Positions 35,516-44,234 of a stretch of 64,000 bases of DNA are shown one piece after another; the stretch's first letter is position 1, and each line of letters begins with the position of its first letter. The notes beneath the pieces are model-generated. The model was given only the letters and a program-made list of their open reading frames with translations, was not told the DNA's origin and did no database searches. The stretch spans positions 310,001 to 374,000 of the forward strand of contig NZ_BAABJW010000003.1 of the NCBI RefSeq assembly GCF_039543505.1. The letters are read 5' to 3'. Source of the stretch: Litoribaculum gwangyangense (lineage in GTDB: Bacteria; Bacteroidota; Bacteroidia; Flavobacteriales; Flavobacteriaceae). The translations under genes were made by a program, and so were the position numbers.

Positions 35516-37198
35516 TTACCTCCATTCTAATTTTTGATCCAGTTCCTGATTTATAGAAACCTCAATAAGTGGATATGGTAAAGACAAATGCTTACTAATA
35601 TCAAAATTAAGTGGTCCTCTTAGAATCGCTTGATGATCAGCATTTGCTGTAGAAAAATTAGGATGACCTTCAACAATGTTTTTTATTTCAATTAATTTAT
35701 CATCCAACAATTCCCATCGTATTAAATCATGTCTTCGAACTCCTTCAAAACAGAGTTCTCTGGATCGTTCGTCTACAAGTTCATCAAAAAACAATTGTTT
35801 ATTGGTAGCTACCGTTGGTTTTTCGATAGAAATATCGTCTAAACCAGCTCTAAATCGAACTTCATTAAGATATTGAATTGCTAAGGCTGTTGGGCCACCA
35901 TTTATCTCATTAGCAGCTTCAGCATACATTAGTAAAATATCGGAATACCTCAACACTGGAAAATTCACACTCGTAAAGTTTCGATTCAATTCACTAGCAC
36001 TATTTTCAAGTACAATATACTGTTCATTGGTACCAGGAATTTCTATATCGGCATAATTAAGAGGTTCCCATCTTCTATACTTAGCTGGACAAAAAAATAA
36101 TACTTGCAACTCATTGCCTATATCTGTTATATCACCCGTACCAGTGCGTCTGTATGAAGGAATATTCCATTGGTATCGTAAATCGGTAGCCTGATCATAT
36201 AATCCAGATAAAGTGGGGTAGACACCTGCCTGTGCAAATCCATTAGGGTCACCAAAAGTGTTGGCTGAGCCAAAATTTAGTCCGTTTAATGCACCATATC
36301 GGCCATCAACACCTATTAACCCCTGATCTCTCAAATTTTGAAATGAGATTTCGAAAAGAACTTCGCGGGTGTTATAAACACCACCAATAAGGTTTAGAAA
36401 GGTATTTCTATAGCCATTGGTGCCATCGCCAAGTGTTAGCAAATGGTATCCATCATTAATTACAACGTCACAATGGCTTACTACATCGGCATAATGGTTT
36501 TCTTTAAGTGGATAACCAGACATCTTTAAATAAACTCTCGCAAGTAAACCATGCGCTGCGAGTTTATGTGCTCTTCCCGGAATATATTTGGCATCTGAGG
36601 GATGTCTTAAATTTTCTGAAGCAAATGTAAAATCGTCTGTAATTGCTTGATAAACATCGGCTAAATTAGCAGCAGGTTTATTGTTATCACTTTGATCTTT
36701 AGACGAATTCAATCTTAAAGGAATGGCATTCCAAAAATTGGTTAGGTTAAAATAACACAAAGCTCTTAAGAATCTAGCTTCGGCTATTAAAGCATTATAA
36801 TCTTCAATGTTTTGATAACTGGAGGGATTAATACTTTCAACAAATAAATTGGCAAGATTGATGGCCTGATATTGATTGGTCCAAAAATTAAAAGATTCGT
36901 TATCAGAGGGTGTATTCCTAAAAAGCGAAACGCCCCAGTCTTCATTGAATCTTCGATTGTAATAATATTCGTCGGTCCCTGCTTCCAAAATCATCAAATC
37001 TCTACCATAACCTTCATCACTGGCAATGACGCCATAAATTCCTGCTAGTGCGATTTCGGCTTCTTGAGGTGTTGAATAGAAACTATCTGATTCCCAAACG
37101 GACTCAGGAGTTACATCTAAATAATCACTGCATCCTATTAGCAATATAGCTAAAAGAACCATTGTTGTTGTTTTTATTGAAATATGTTTTGTCTTCAT
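35516..37198 (-). CDS. SusD-like nutrient-binding lipoprotein, pair 1
   Basis: This 560-aa RagB/SusD family lipoprotein has a signal ending in LLIGC (Cys23), the SDYLDVTPESVWESDSFY start typical of SusD, TPR-like helices (LIAEARFLRALCYFNLTNFW) and the C-terminal FDELVDERSRELCFEGVRRHDLIRW. It binds glycan at the cell surface and forms the lid of the SusC transporter. It starts 26 bases after the susC stop. Confidence 0.95.
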   Translation of the reverse strand: MKTKHISIKTTTMVLLAILLIGCSDYLDVTPESVWESDSFYSTPQEAEIALAGIYGVIASDEGYGRDLMILEAGTDEYYYNRRFNEDWGVSLFRNTPSDNESFNFWTNQYQAINLANLFVESINPSSYQNIEDYNALIAEARFLRALCYFNLTNFWNAIPLRLNSSKDQSDNNKPAANLADVYQAITDDFTFASENLRHPSDAKYIPGRAHKLAAHGLLARVYLKMSGYPLKENHYADVVSHCDVVINDGYHLLTLGDGTNGYRNTFLNLIGGVYNTREVLFEISFQNLRDQGLIGVDGRYGALNGLNFGSANTFGDPNGFAQAGVYPTLSGLYDQATDLRYQWNIPSYRRTGTGDITDIGNELQVLFFCPAKYRRWEPLNYADIEIPGTNEQYIVLENSASELNRNFTSVNFPVLRYSDILLMYAEAANEINGGPTALAIQYLNEVRFRAGLDDISIEKPTVATNKQLFFDELVDERSRELCFEGVRRHDLIRWELLDDKLIEIKNIVEGHPNFSTANADHQAILRGPLNFDISKHLSLPYPLIEVSINQELDQKLEWR

Positions 37199-37224
37199 TA
37201 TCTTTAAAAATTAATCAATGTTTA

Positions 37225-40200
37225 TTAAAAAGTTAAATTGAGACCACTGGTAACGGTTACACTCTGAGGGTAGGCAGACCAATCTAAATTAGGTGCCAAA
37301 GCCCTAGAGACTCCTCGTGGATCAACTGAAACCTCTGGGTCATATCCTGAATAATTAGTCCAAGTATATATGTTTTGAGCGGAAACAGAAAAACGTGCAG
37401 ACTTAATAAAGCTTTTAGTTAAGAACTTCTTAGGCAAGTTATATCCTAAGGAAACTGTCTTTAATCTCAAGAAAGAGCCGTCTTCAACATACAAATCACT
37501 AACACGTGTTCCTGTAATAGGTCGTCCAAAGTTTCTATTGTATACATAAGCATGAATATCGGTATTGGTGTTACTTGGTGTCCACTGGTTTAATAGAGCC
37601 ACAAGGCCATTTTGTTTAGAACCAGATGGAGATTCTAATTCTACCCGATTTAAATTAAGTACATCAGCCCCATAAGACCATTGGAAAAACACTTGAAGAT
37701 CGAAACCATTCCATTCAAAGGTATTAGTTAAACCGCCAGTAAATTTTGGTGCTGTATTTCCTATAACCTGTCTATCTTCTTCAGTAATCGTGCCATCACC
37801 ATTTAAATCTACGTATTTAACGCTTCCTGGAGCAGGTTGACCACCATTGTCTGGAATGCCGTCCTTAAGTTCATAAACTCCTAAACTATTGTTCCAATTA
37901 AAATCATCTAGTTGATATAGCCCATCAAACTTTAATCCGTATATCTGACCCACTGGTTTACCAACTTGTGTTATGTATTGAAATTCATTAAGTCCATTTA
38001 CTCTTTGGGGATTAACGAAAATGGCATCCTGTCCTTGGTTGAGTTGTAACACCTTGTTTCTATTAAAGGCTATGTTAAAATTGGTATTCCATTTGAAGTT
38101 GTTTTTCGATATATTAAAAGACCTTATACTCATTTCAAAGCCGCTATTTTGAACTTCACCTACATTTTGTTGAACTCTTTCAAACCCTGTGCTAGAAGCC
38201 ATTTCTGCATTCAATAACAAATCATCCGTACGCTTTAGATAATAGTCTATTTCCGTTTGAATCTTATTTTTAAAAAGGCTAAATTCAAATCCCGCATTAA
38301 ATTGACTGGTTGTTTCCCATCTTAAATCAGGTACACCAAGATTATTTATTATGGCGCCTATGGCGTAATTTTCGCCGTTACCCCAAACATAACCAGAGGT
38401 ATTGCTTGATGCGAGCGTTGTAAAAGCATCAAAATCACCTATACGGTTATTACCAGTTTTACCCCAACCTCCGCGTAGTTTTAAATTATTAACAAAATCT
38501 ATTTCTTTGAAGAAAGGCTCATCTGAAACTATCCATCCCAATGAAAACGATGGGAAATATCCCCAACGGTTTTCCTTTCTAAATTTGGATGATCCATCTG
38601 CTCGAAAATTAACCGTTAAAAGGTAACGATTTTTCAGTGAGTAATTTACTCTACTGAAGTAAGAAAGCAACGTATTTTTGCTAAGTAACGTTGTAGGTAT
38701 TTGGGAAACCAGACCAATACCTAAATTATCAATACCAAAAATATCGGTTGGTAATTGACTTGCGAACAGTTCAGATTGTTCTAAATTTCGCGTTTGGGCT
38801 TCAATTCCTCCCAATAGATTTAACTTTTGTTTTTTACCAATTTTAGGTGCATAATTTAATACCCCAGAACCTGTTGAAACGGTTACGCGAGTATTTGCTA
38901 CTCTTCCGCTAATTCCATCATTACCTCTTGACCCCTGATAGGTGTCTTGGCCATAGAATAATGTGTTTTTTCGATTTTCAGACTGAAAACTACCAACTAG
39001 GTTAAATGACAACTGTTTATTTATTTTGAACCGACCTGTTAAAATACCCCGGAACAATTCACGCCTATCTATTCTTTCTGTATTATTAAGATTGTCTACC
39101 GGGTTGAAAAGAAATCTTCCGCTCTCTTCATCAGGGTCAAAACCGTCCAAGCCATCATTGTTTATTGGTTCTACAGGTCTAAACACTAAGGCATCACGTA
39201 TAATGTTGCCGCTAAAGCCATTACCATCAACCGTAGATCCTGTTCTGTTAGACAAACTGTAAACCAAATTGGCATCCAGATTCACCCAGTTGTTAACTTT
39301 ATGTTTAACTCTAAGATTATTTACGGACTTGTTAAAACCTGTATTAATCACAATACCATCCTGATTAAGATGCTGACCACTATAATAAAACTGAGTATCA
39401 TCACCTCCACCACTTACAGAAAGATTATAATCTTGAAAACTTGACAGCCTTAATATTTCATCCTGCCAACTTGTACCTTCCACGCTTCTATACAACTCTG
39501 GATCTTCCCAAGTCCGAAGAAAAAATTGAGTTTCCCTTCCCGGAGTATAGCCATCAGAAATTAAAGCTTGTTGCTTCAAATAAGACACATACTGATAAGG
39601 GTTCATTACTTCAAGTCTTCCTGGAGCATATTGCAGACCACTGTTGATACTAAAAGTAATATCTGTTTTTCCATCCGACCGACCATTTTTGGTTGTGATG
39701 AGAATAACCCCATTAGCGCCTCTAGACCCATATATAGCTGTTGAAGATGCATCTTTCAAAACATCAAAAGATTCAATATCGTTAGTATTCAAAGATGCAG
39801 GATCGAAATCAACCAAAGGAACGCCATCAATAACATATAAAGGGCTATTATCTCCTGTGATAGAATTCCCTCCTCTTATGACTATGTTTGCACTGCTACC
39901 AGGTGTTCCATCGGATGAAGTTACTTGCACACCTGCAATTCTACCAGCTAGTGCCTGATCAAAATTTGATGTTGGTGCTTTCACCAATTCGTCTGGTTTG
40001 ACAGATCCAACCGACCCTGTAAGATCTCGTTTTCTTTGAGTGCCATATCCAACAACCACAACTTCATCTAGGCTTTGTAGATCTTCATCCAAAGAAATTA
40101 TAAACGTTGTTTGATTATTAACAGGTAACTCCTTCTCAAGATAGCCAATATATCTTATTGTAATTATCGCTTTATTAGAAACCCCTTCCAAGGTAAATTT

Positions 40201-40371
40201 TCCATCAAAATCTGTAATTGCTCCATTGTTTGTACCTTTAACAATAACAGTAGCGCCAAGTAAAGCCTCACCACTTTTACTGTCAATAACAGTTCCAGAA
40301 ATAGTGTTTTGGGCCAGTGATTGAAAAAGAAAACAATGGGTCAGAAATATGTATAAAATTATTTTTTTCAT
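37225..40371 (-). CDS. SusC/RagA-family TonB-dependent outer-membrane transporter, pair 1
   Basis: This 1048-aa protein has a signal peptide (about residues 1-20), an N-terminal carboxypeptidase-regulatory-like domain (TISGTVIDSKSGEALLGATV, about 22-98), a TonB-box-like EVVVVGYGTQRKRDLTG (about 105-121), a plug domain with IVIRGGNSITGDNSPLYVIDGVP, and a 22-strand barrel ending in TVTSGLNLTF. It imports oligosaccharides across the outer membrane with energy from TonB. The gene lies between the surface lipoprotein gene (9 bases upstream) and susD. Confidence 0.97.
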   Translation of the reverse strand: MKKIILYIFLTHCFLFQSLAQNTISGTVIDSKSGEALLGATVIVKGTNNGAITDFDGKFTLEGVSNKAIITIRYIGYLEKELPVNNQTTFIISLDEDLQSLDEVVVVGYGTQRKRDLTGSVGSVKPDELVKAPTSNFDQALAGRIAGVQVTSSDGTPGSSANIVIRGGNSITGDNSPLYVIDGVPLVDFDPASLNTNDIESFDVLKDASSTAIYGSRGANGVILITTKNGRSDGKTDITFSINSGLQYAPGRLEVMNPYQYVSYLKQQALISDGYTPGRETQFFLRTWEDPELYRSVEGTSWQDEILRLSSFQDYNLSVSGGGDDTQFYYSGQHLNQDGIVINTGFNKSVNNLRVKHKVNNWVNLDANLVYSLSNRTGSTVDGNGFSGNIIRDALVFRPVEPINNDGLDGFDPDEESGRFLFNPVDNLNNTERIDRRELFRGILTGRFKINKQLSFNLVGSFQSENRKNTLFYGQDTYQGSRGNDGISGRVANTRVTVSTGSGVLNYAPKIGKKQKLNLLGGIEAQTRNLEQSELFASQLPTDIFGIDNLGIGLVSQIPTTLLSKNTLLSYFSRVNYSLKNRYLLTVNFRADGSSKFRKENRWGYFPSFSLGWIVSDEPFFKEIDFVNNLKLRGGWGKTGNNRIGDFDAFTTLASSNTSGYVWGNGENYAIGAIINNLGVPDLRWETTSQFNAGFEFSLFKNKIQTEIDYYLKRTDDLLLNAEMASSTGFERVQQNVGEVQNSGFEMSIRSFNISKNNFKWNTNFNIAFNRNKVLQLNQGQDAIFVNPQRVNGLNEFQYITQVGKPVGQIYGLKFDGLYQLDDFNWNNSLGVYELKDGIPDNGGQPAPGSVKYVDLNGDGTITEEDRQVIGNTAPKFTGGLTNTFEWNGFDLQVFFQWSYGADVLNLNRVELESPSGSKQNGLVALLNQWTPSNTNTDIHAYVYNRNFGRPITGTRVSDLYVEDGSFLRLKTVSLGYNLPKKFLTKSFIKSARFSVSAQNIYTWTNYSGYDPEVSVDPRGVSRALAPNLDWSAYPQSVTVTSGLNLTF

Positions 40372-40380
40372 GATTATAGT

Positions 40381-41919
40381 CTATTGTTCGTAAGCAGTTA
40401 TATTAAAATCGGATATTAAATATCTTCCTGATCTGTCAAATGGAAATGAATAAGAAATACTGCCGCTAAAAGTGGTATACACCCTAAATGCGACTGTAAC
40501 ATTGCCCATTCCAACATAATCTACCATATTAAAGGTACTTCTAATCCATTTGGCATCGGCATTCTTAGCAGGATCTTTAAGCCCTCCCGGATTTGGAAAA
40601 TTTCTTAAATTTTGATCCCCAGGGTAGGGATAACCCATAAACTCATTACCATCAATAAATGCTCCACCAGATTCAATATTAGACTCTAATTGATCGGTAA
40701 TCTCTGTCCATGTAGCACTATTAAAGTCTCCTAAGTAATCTGTAGATATGTATGCTTTTAGAAATGAAGGTGATGAACCGTCTGAACTTAAATACTCGAC
40801 AAATTGATTACTTGAGAAGAATTCTGTCTCTACATCAAATCCATATTGATACGCCGTTAAATCGACTGAATTCATGATAGCCCATGACTCATGTGGTAAT
40901 TGATTCCCTGCACTTGGCCTAACTATATTAACTTCAAGTCTTTTTTGGTTAACATTTTCAACTGGTCGGTCATCACCAACTAGAGCCCCAGGCGCTGGTG
41001 CCAATCGTTGCCAAAATAATCCTGTTGAATTTTCGACATCGTGAATTCTGAAACCATAGGCAGTGTTTTCAAACTCAAAGGTTGGATAAGACAACTGGAT
41101 TGTTTGTTTCGGTATCGTAACTGGGTTGTTTGATATATATATAGCGACAACATTACTAAACGATACTATTTCTTGCGAAATATTACTAACGATATTAATG
41201 GTTGGTGAAACAATTTCTGGTTCGGAACTAGGAGAATATCCACTGTTTAATTTTATGACACCTGTGTTGGCATCAATAGTGAATTTATCAAGATTGTCGG
41301 CTAATTCAAATCTAAAGTCGGGATTTGCTCCAAACACAATGGGTTCTGTTGTTTGATTGTTTGTACCACTTGTTAGAAGGTTTTGTCCACCTGGTATATA
41401 CAACACCCCCGATGCCAACGCAGGGCCCAAATATAGCTCAAAAACGTCTTCAAATGTAGATTCAAACACTTGACCGTCAAAGGTACTGGTCATTTTGATG
41501 TCGAAGAAGTAAGAGCCTTCAGGTAATGGATTATTATTATTTATCCTGATTCTTCCAATGTCGTCCGTATTAAGAACAGTATATTGCTTGTTGGGGCTAT
41601 TATCAACTTGAACGGTTACTATCTCTTCTGTGGCATTCAGAATAGAAAAGTATTGGTCAGCTATACTTTGACTTATTGCAGTTCCATCTTTATCCCGAAT
41701 TGCAACTATTTCGAAATAAGGAACAGCACCGTAAGAGTTATAAGTTGGAGGTGCTGTAATCACTATCCCAAATTCCCGAGCACTAATTACATTAGCGTAT
41801 TTTAGTCCAGTAGGTGCTTGTGGAACGTTTAAATTAACATTTTCAACAAAAGAATCCTCCACGCAACCCAAGAATATGATTGCTAGTATAAATGTTAAAA
41901 ATCGAAGTGGTTTAATCAT
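40381..41919 (-). CDS. Surface lipoprotein leading the SusC/SusD operon (candidate glycan-binding protein)
   Basis: This 512-aa lipoprotein (signal ending FLGC, Cys19) has beta-sandwich modules: an Ig/cadherin-like region with DNLDKFTIDANTGVIKLNSGY at about residues 205-225, and a C-terminal jelly-roll-like region with FRVYTTFSGSISYSF. No catalytic motif is visible. Surface glycan-binding proteins are usually encoded after susD; here the gene precedes susC by 9 bases and heads the operon. Its function is inferred from position and architecture only; I do not recognise the family. Confidence 0.65.
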   Translation of the reverse strand: MIKPLRFLTFILAIIFLGCVEDSFVENVNLNVPQAPTGLKYANVISAREFGIVITAPPTYNSYGAVPYFEIVAIRDKDGTAISQSIADQYFSILNATEEIVTVQVDNSPNKQYTVLNTDDIGRIRINNNNPLPEGSYFFDIKMTSTFDGQVFESTFEDVFELYLGPALASGVLYIPGGQNLLTSGTNNQTTEPIVFGANPDFRFELADNLDKFTIDANTGVIKLNSGYSPSSEPEIVSPTINIVSNISQEIVSFSNVVAIYISNNPVTIPKQTIQLSYPTFEFENTAYGFRIHDVENSTGLFWQRLAPAPGALVGDDRPVENVNQKRLEVNIVRPSAGNQLPHESWAIMNSVDLTAYQYGFDVETEFFSSNQFVEYLSSDGSSPSFLKAYISTDYLGDFNSATWTEITDQLESNIESGGAFIDGNEFMGYPYPGDQNLRNFPNPGGLKDPAKNADAKWIRSTFNMVDYVGMGNVTVAFRVYTTFSGSISYSFPFDRSGRYLISDFNITAYEQ

Positions 41920-41967
41920 AATTACATTTTTTTAGTGAATCATTTTTAAAATCAATTAGTCTAGATC

Positions 41968-42005
41968 ATATCCTAAAGGAACCTTAATTGCTTTTTTTAG
42001 GATAT
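41968..42005 (-). promoter_or_regulatory. Inverted repeat in the leader of the lipoprotein-SusC-SusD operon
   Basis: ATATCCTAAA (41968-41977) and TTTAGGATAT (41996-42005) are perfectly complementary around 18 bases. It lies 49-86 bases upstream of the operon's first start codon, within the probable untranslated leader. It may be an mRNA structure or a protein binding site. Confidence 0.45.
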
Positions 42006-42110
42006 TCTATTTTTTACAAAAAATCTTTTTTCTAATATTTTTGAGATAAACATGATCTCGGTTAATACAAATAATTAATTATGTAAACCTAACGTGTCTA
42101 ATGCTTAAAA

Positions 42111-42141
42111 ATGGGGATAAATGATTTTTACTAGGGGGGTG
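42111..42141 (-). promoter_or_regulatory. G-tract direct repeat, site B (candidate PUL operator)
   Basis: On the plus strand GGGGATAAA (42113-42121) and TAGGGGGGTG (42132-42141) occur with the same spacing from the first GGGG to the GTG as at site A upstream of the second SusC gene. The orientation relative to the downstream gene is also identical. It lies about 190-220 bases before the operon start. Confidence 0.55.
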
Positions 42142-42190
42142 GATTAGTTATATTACTAAACAAAAAGTCTTACTACTTTTTACACAATAA

Positions 42191-42223
42191 AAAAGCTGTG
42201 AAATACCTATTTCAAGCTCTTTT
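42191..42223 (-). terminator. Second hairpin downstream of SusC/SusD pair 2
   Basis: AAAAGCTGTGAAAT (42191-42204) pairs with ATTTCAAGCTCTTTT (42209-42223), with two mismatches and a four-base loop. On the minus strand the stem runs into a T tract. It could be a backup terminator before the next operon. Confidence 0.55.
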
Positions 42224-42500
42224 ACAGGAGTTTTTAAGAAATTAACAATAAATTTTTAAAGCCATAACTTATAATAATCATGTTAAAATCTTTATTAACA
42301 AATTTAATTGTAAAATCATTAAAAAATGATTCATATCGTTCTGTAAATTCAATAGTTCCGATACCAGAAATAAAAAATTAATTTTATCACCTAGTTAATT
42401 TTAAAGGTTATATCTAATAAAAGACGACATGTATTTCATTTTTCATTTATAAAGTTTATTCTTTTAATAAATGAAATTAGATTAAAAACTCTTTTAAAAA

Positions 42501-42532
42501 AATAATTCGTGACAAAATTGCCACGAATTATT
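42501..42532 (-). terminator. Conserved hairpin downstream of SusC/SusD pair 2
   Basis: AATAATTCGTG (42501-42511) and CACGAATTATT (42522-42532) pair perfectly. The minus strand reads AATTCGTGGC-N5-TGTCACGAATT, then ATTTTTTT, a proper terminator tail. Its core is shared with the hairpin at 35385, which lies after the other susD. Confidence 0.8.
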
Positions 42533-42698
42533 CCAATTTACTCAAACAAACTATTCACTAATTTATGAATATTTCTTTTGGTTGCTAAATACCTGATGCT
42601 TGTTTCTTAAAACGAACATCACTTTAAAATTCTTAAAGTTGATTATTTAGCCCTAAAAATCATGTGTGCTTTACCATCAATTAAATACTACATGGTTC

Positions 42699-44216
42699 TT
42701 ATTGTATTTTAAATCCTTCTGGATTCTGCACCAATTTACTGAGTGAGATTGACTCAAATGGAATTGGAGCAATGTATTGCGCTGGCGTAGGTATTCTTAC
42801 TAAAGTGACCGGTTCAGATGGATCTCTTTTAGCTGCCATTTCGGCTACACGTTCCGTGCGAACTAAATCAAACCATCTTTTATTCTCAGCAGCTAATTCC
42901 CATCCCTTCTCATCAACAATCTCATTTGGAGTAGCAGTAGCAACATCAACCGATCCATTCGGACTCAAATAAGGTAATCCTGCAGCCCTTCTTTTAACTT
43001 GGTTCAAAGCTTCAATAGAACTTGCATTCTCACCTACTCTGGCTTGTGCCTCCGCATAAATCAATAAAACCTCGGCGTACCTGTACAAATCAAAAGGTCT
43101 AAAATTAACAGGCCTGTTGATAACGGTTAAATCTTCCGAAAATACGTACTTTTTGTACATAGGGTGCTGCCTGTCAGACTGTGGCCAGGGCTTTGTTGGA
43201 GGATTTAAAGGCGTAATAACACCACCTGGGGCTCCTCTATTAGGAATATCTAACAGAAATGTAGCATCTTTTCTTGGTCCAGGAGGAAAATCATTAAAAA
43301 AGCGCAACTCTGGGAAACAATCTGAAAAACCACGTCCTTGGTGGAACGTAAATGCGGTAGCTTGTGAACTCCAATTACTTTTATCGGCGGGATATCTTAC
43401 TGAAAAAATGGTTTCTGTGCTCATGGCCCCTTCAAATGTCCATAATTGTTCAATGGGAAGGAGGGTATAGTAATTATAATCTATTACTTGCTTGGCCTTT
43501 GTAGCCGCCAAGGCATACTTCGAATTATCCTTCACTGGCCAACCAGCCCAAGTTAAATACAAATCTGCCAGAACGGTTTTTGCAAAACCAGCAGAGGCAC
43601 GAGCCGTCCCCTCTGAACCTGGAGCAGGTAGTGATAGTTCTGCGATAAGCAAATCACTTTCAATTTGTTGATAGTTTTCCAAAACGGTTGCTCGCTGCTC
43701 TTCACCTGTAGGCAAATAACCATCTAAAATCAAGGGTACATTCCCATAAATTTTTACCAGATTAAGGTATGAGTGTGCCCTAAAAACTCGTGCCTCAGCA
43801 TCTGCCAATTTCACTAAGGCCGCTGGTGCAGTAGACGTTTTAAGTCCCTCTATAAGCGTATTGCAATAATAAATGGTTTTCCAATAGTTATCCCAAGCAA
43901 CTGGTAGCCAGTTAATATCTGAGTTTTCTCCACTACCATAATTAAAACCATCAAATACCCTAAGTGGAGCCTTATTACCAGCTATCCAAGTAGTGATATC
44001 ATCTGCCCCATAAGTGGCCGTTCTTAAAAAATGAGGGTCGTTGTTGGTTCTAAGCACTGACCTATAAATAGGTGCTATATTAGCTTGAATATCCGCTTCG
44101 CTGGCAATTTGACCAACCTGAAGTAAGCTACTGGTATCTTCTTCTAAGTCCGAACAAGAAATATTGACGAACATCATCAGAGTTAGCAGAAACAATAATT
44201 TTTTTATATGATTCAT
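42699..44216 (-). CDS. SusD-like nutrient-binding lipoprotein, pair 2
   Basis: This 505-aa RagB/SusD lipoprotein has a signal ending MFVNISC (Cys21), helices such as LADAEARVFRAHSYLNLVKIYG, RYAEVLLIYAEAQARVG, and the C-terminal NEIVDEKGWELAAENKRWFDLVR typical of the family. It is shorter than and clearly different from the SusD at 35516, so the two pairs probably recognise different glycans or different lengths. It begins 18 bases after the susC stop. Confidence 0.95.
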   Translation of the reverse strand: MNHIKKLLFLLTLMMFVNISCSDLEEDTSSLLQVGQIASEADIQANIAPIYRSVLRTNNDPHFLRTATYGADDITTWIAGNKAPLRVFDGFNYGSGENSDINWLPVAWDNYWKTIYYCNTLIEGLKTSTAPAALVKLADAEARVFRAHSYLNLVKIYGNVPLILDGYLPTGEEQRATVLENYQQIESDLLIAELSLPAPGSEGTARASAGFAKTVLADLYLTWAGWPVKDNSKYALAATKAKQVIDYNYYTLLPIEQLWTFEGAMSTETIFSVRYPADKSNWSSQATAFTFHQGRGFSDCFPELRFFNDFPPGPRKDATFLLDIPNRGAPGGVITPLNPPTKPWPQSDRQHPMYKKYVFSEDLTVINRPVNFRPFDLYRYAEVLLIYAEAQARVGENASSIEALNQVKRRAAGLPYLSPNGSVDVATATPNEIVDEKGWELAAENKRWFDLVRTERVAEMAAKRDPSEPVTLVRIPTPAQYIAPIPFESISLSKLVQNPEGFKIQ

Positions 44217-44234
44217 AGTATTCGTTTTTTATAA

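Larger units (their letters stand above)
41920..42698 (-). other. 779-base intergenic region between the two SusC/SusD units
   Basis: The region holds, from the susD side, a conserved hairpin at 42501-42532, a second hairpin at 42191-42223, the G-tract repeat at 42111-42141 and a 5'-leader inverted repeat at 41968-42005. Between 42224 and 42500 I saw no open frame, RNA gene or repeat that I could support. Confidence 0.7.
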
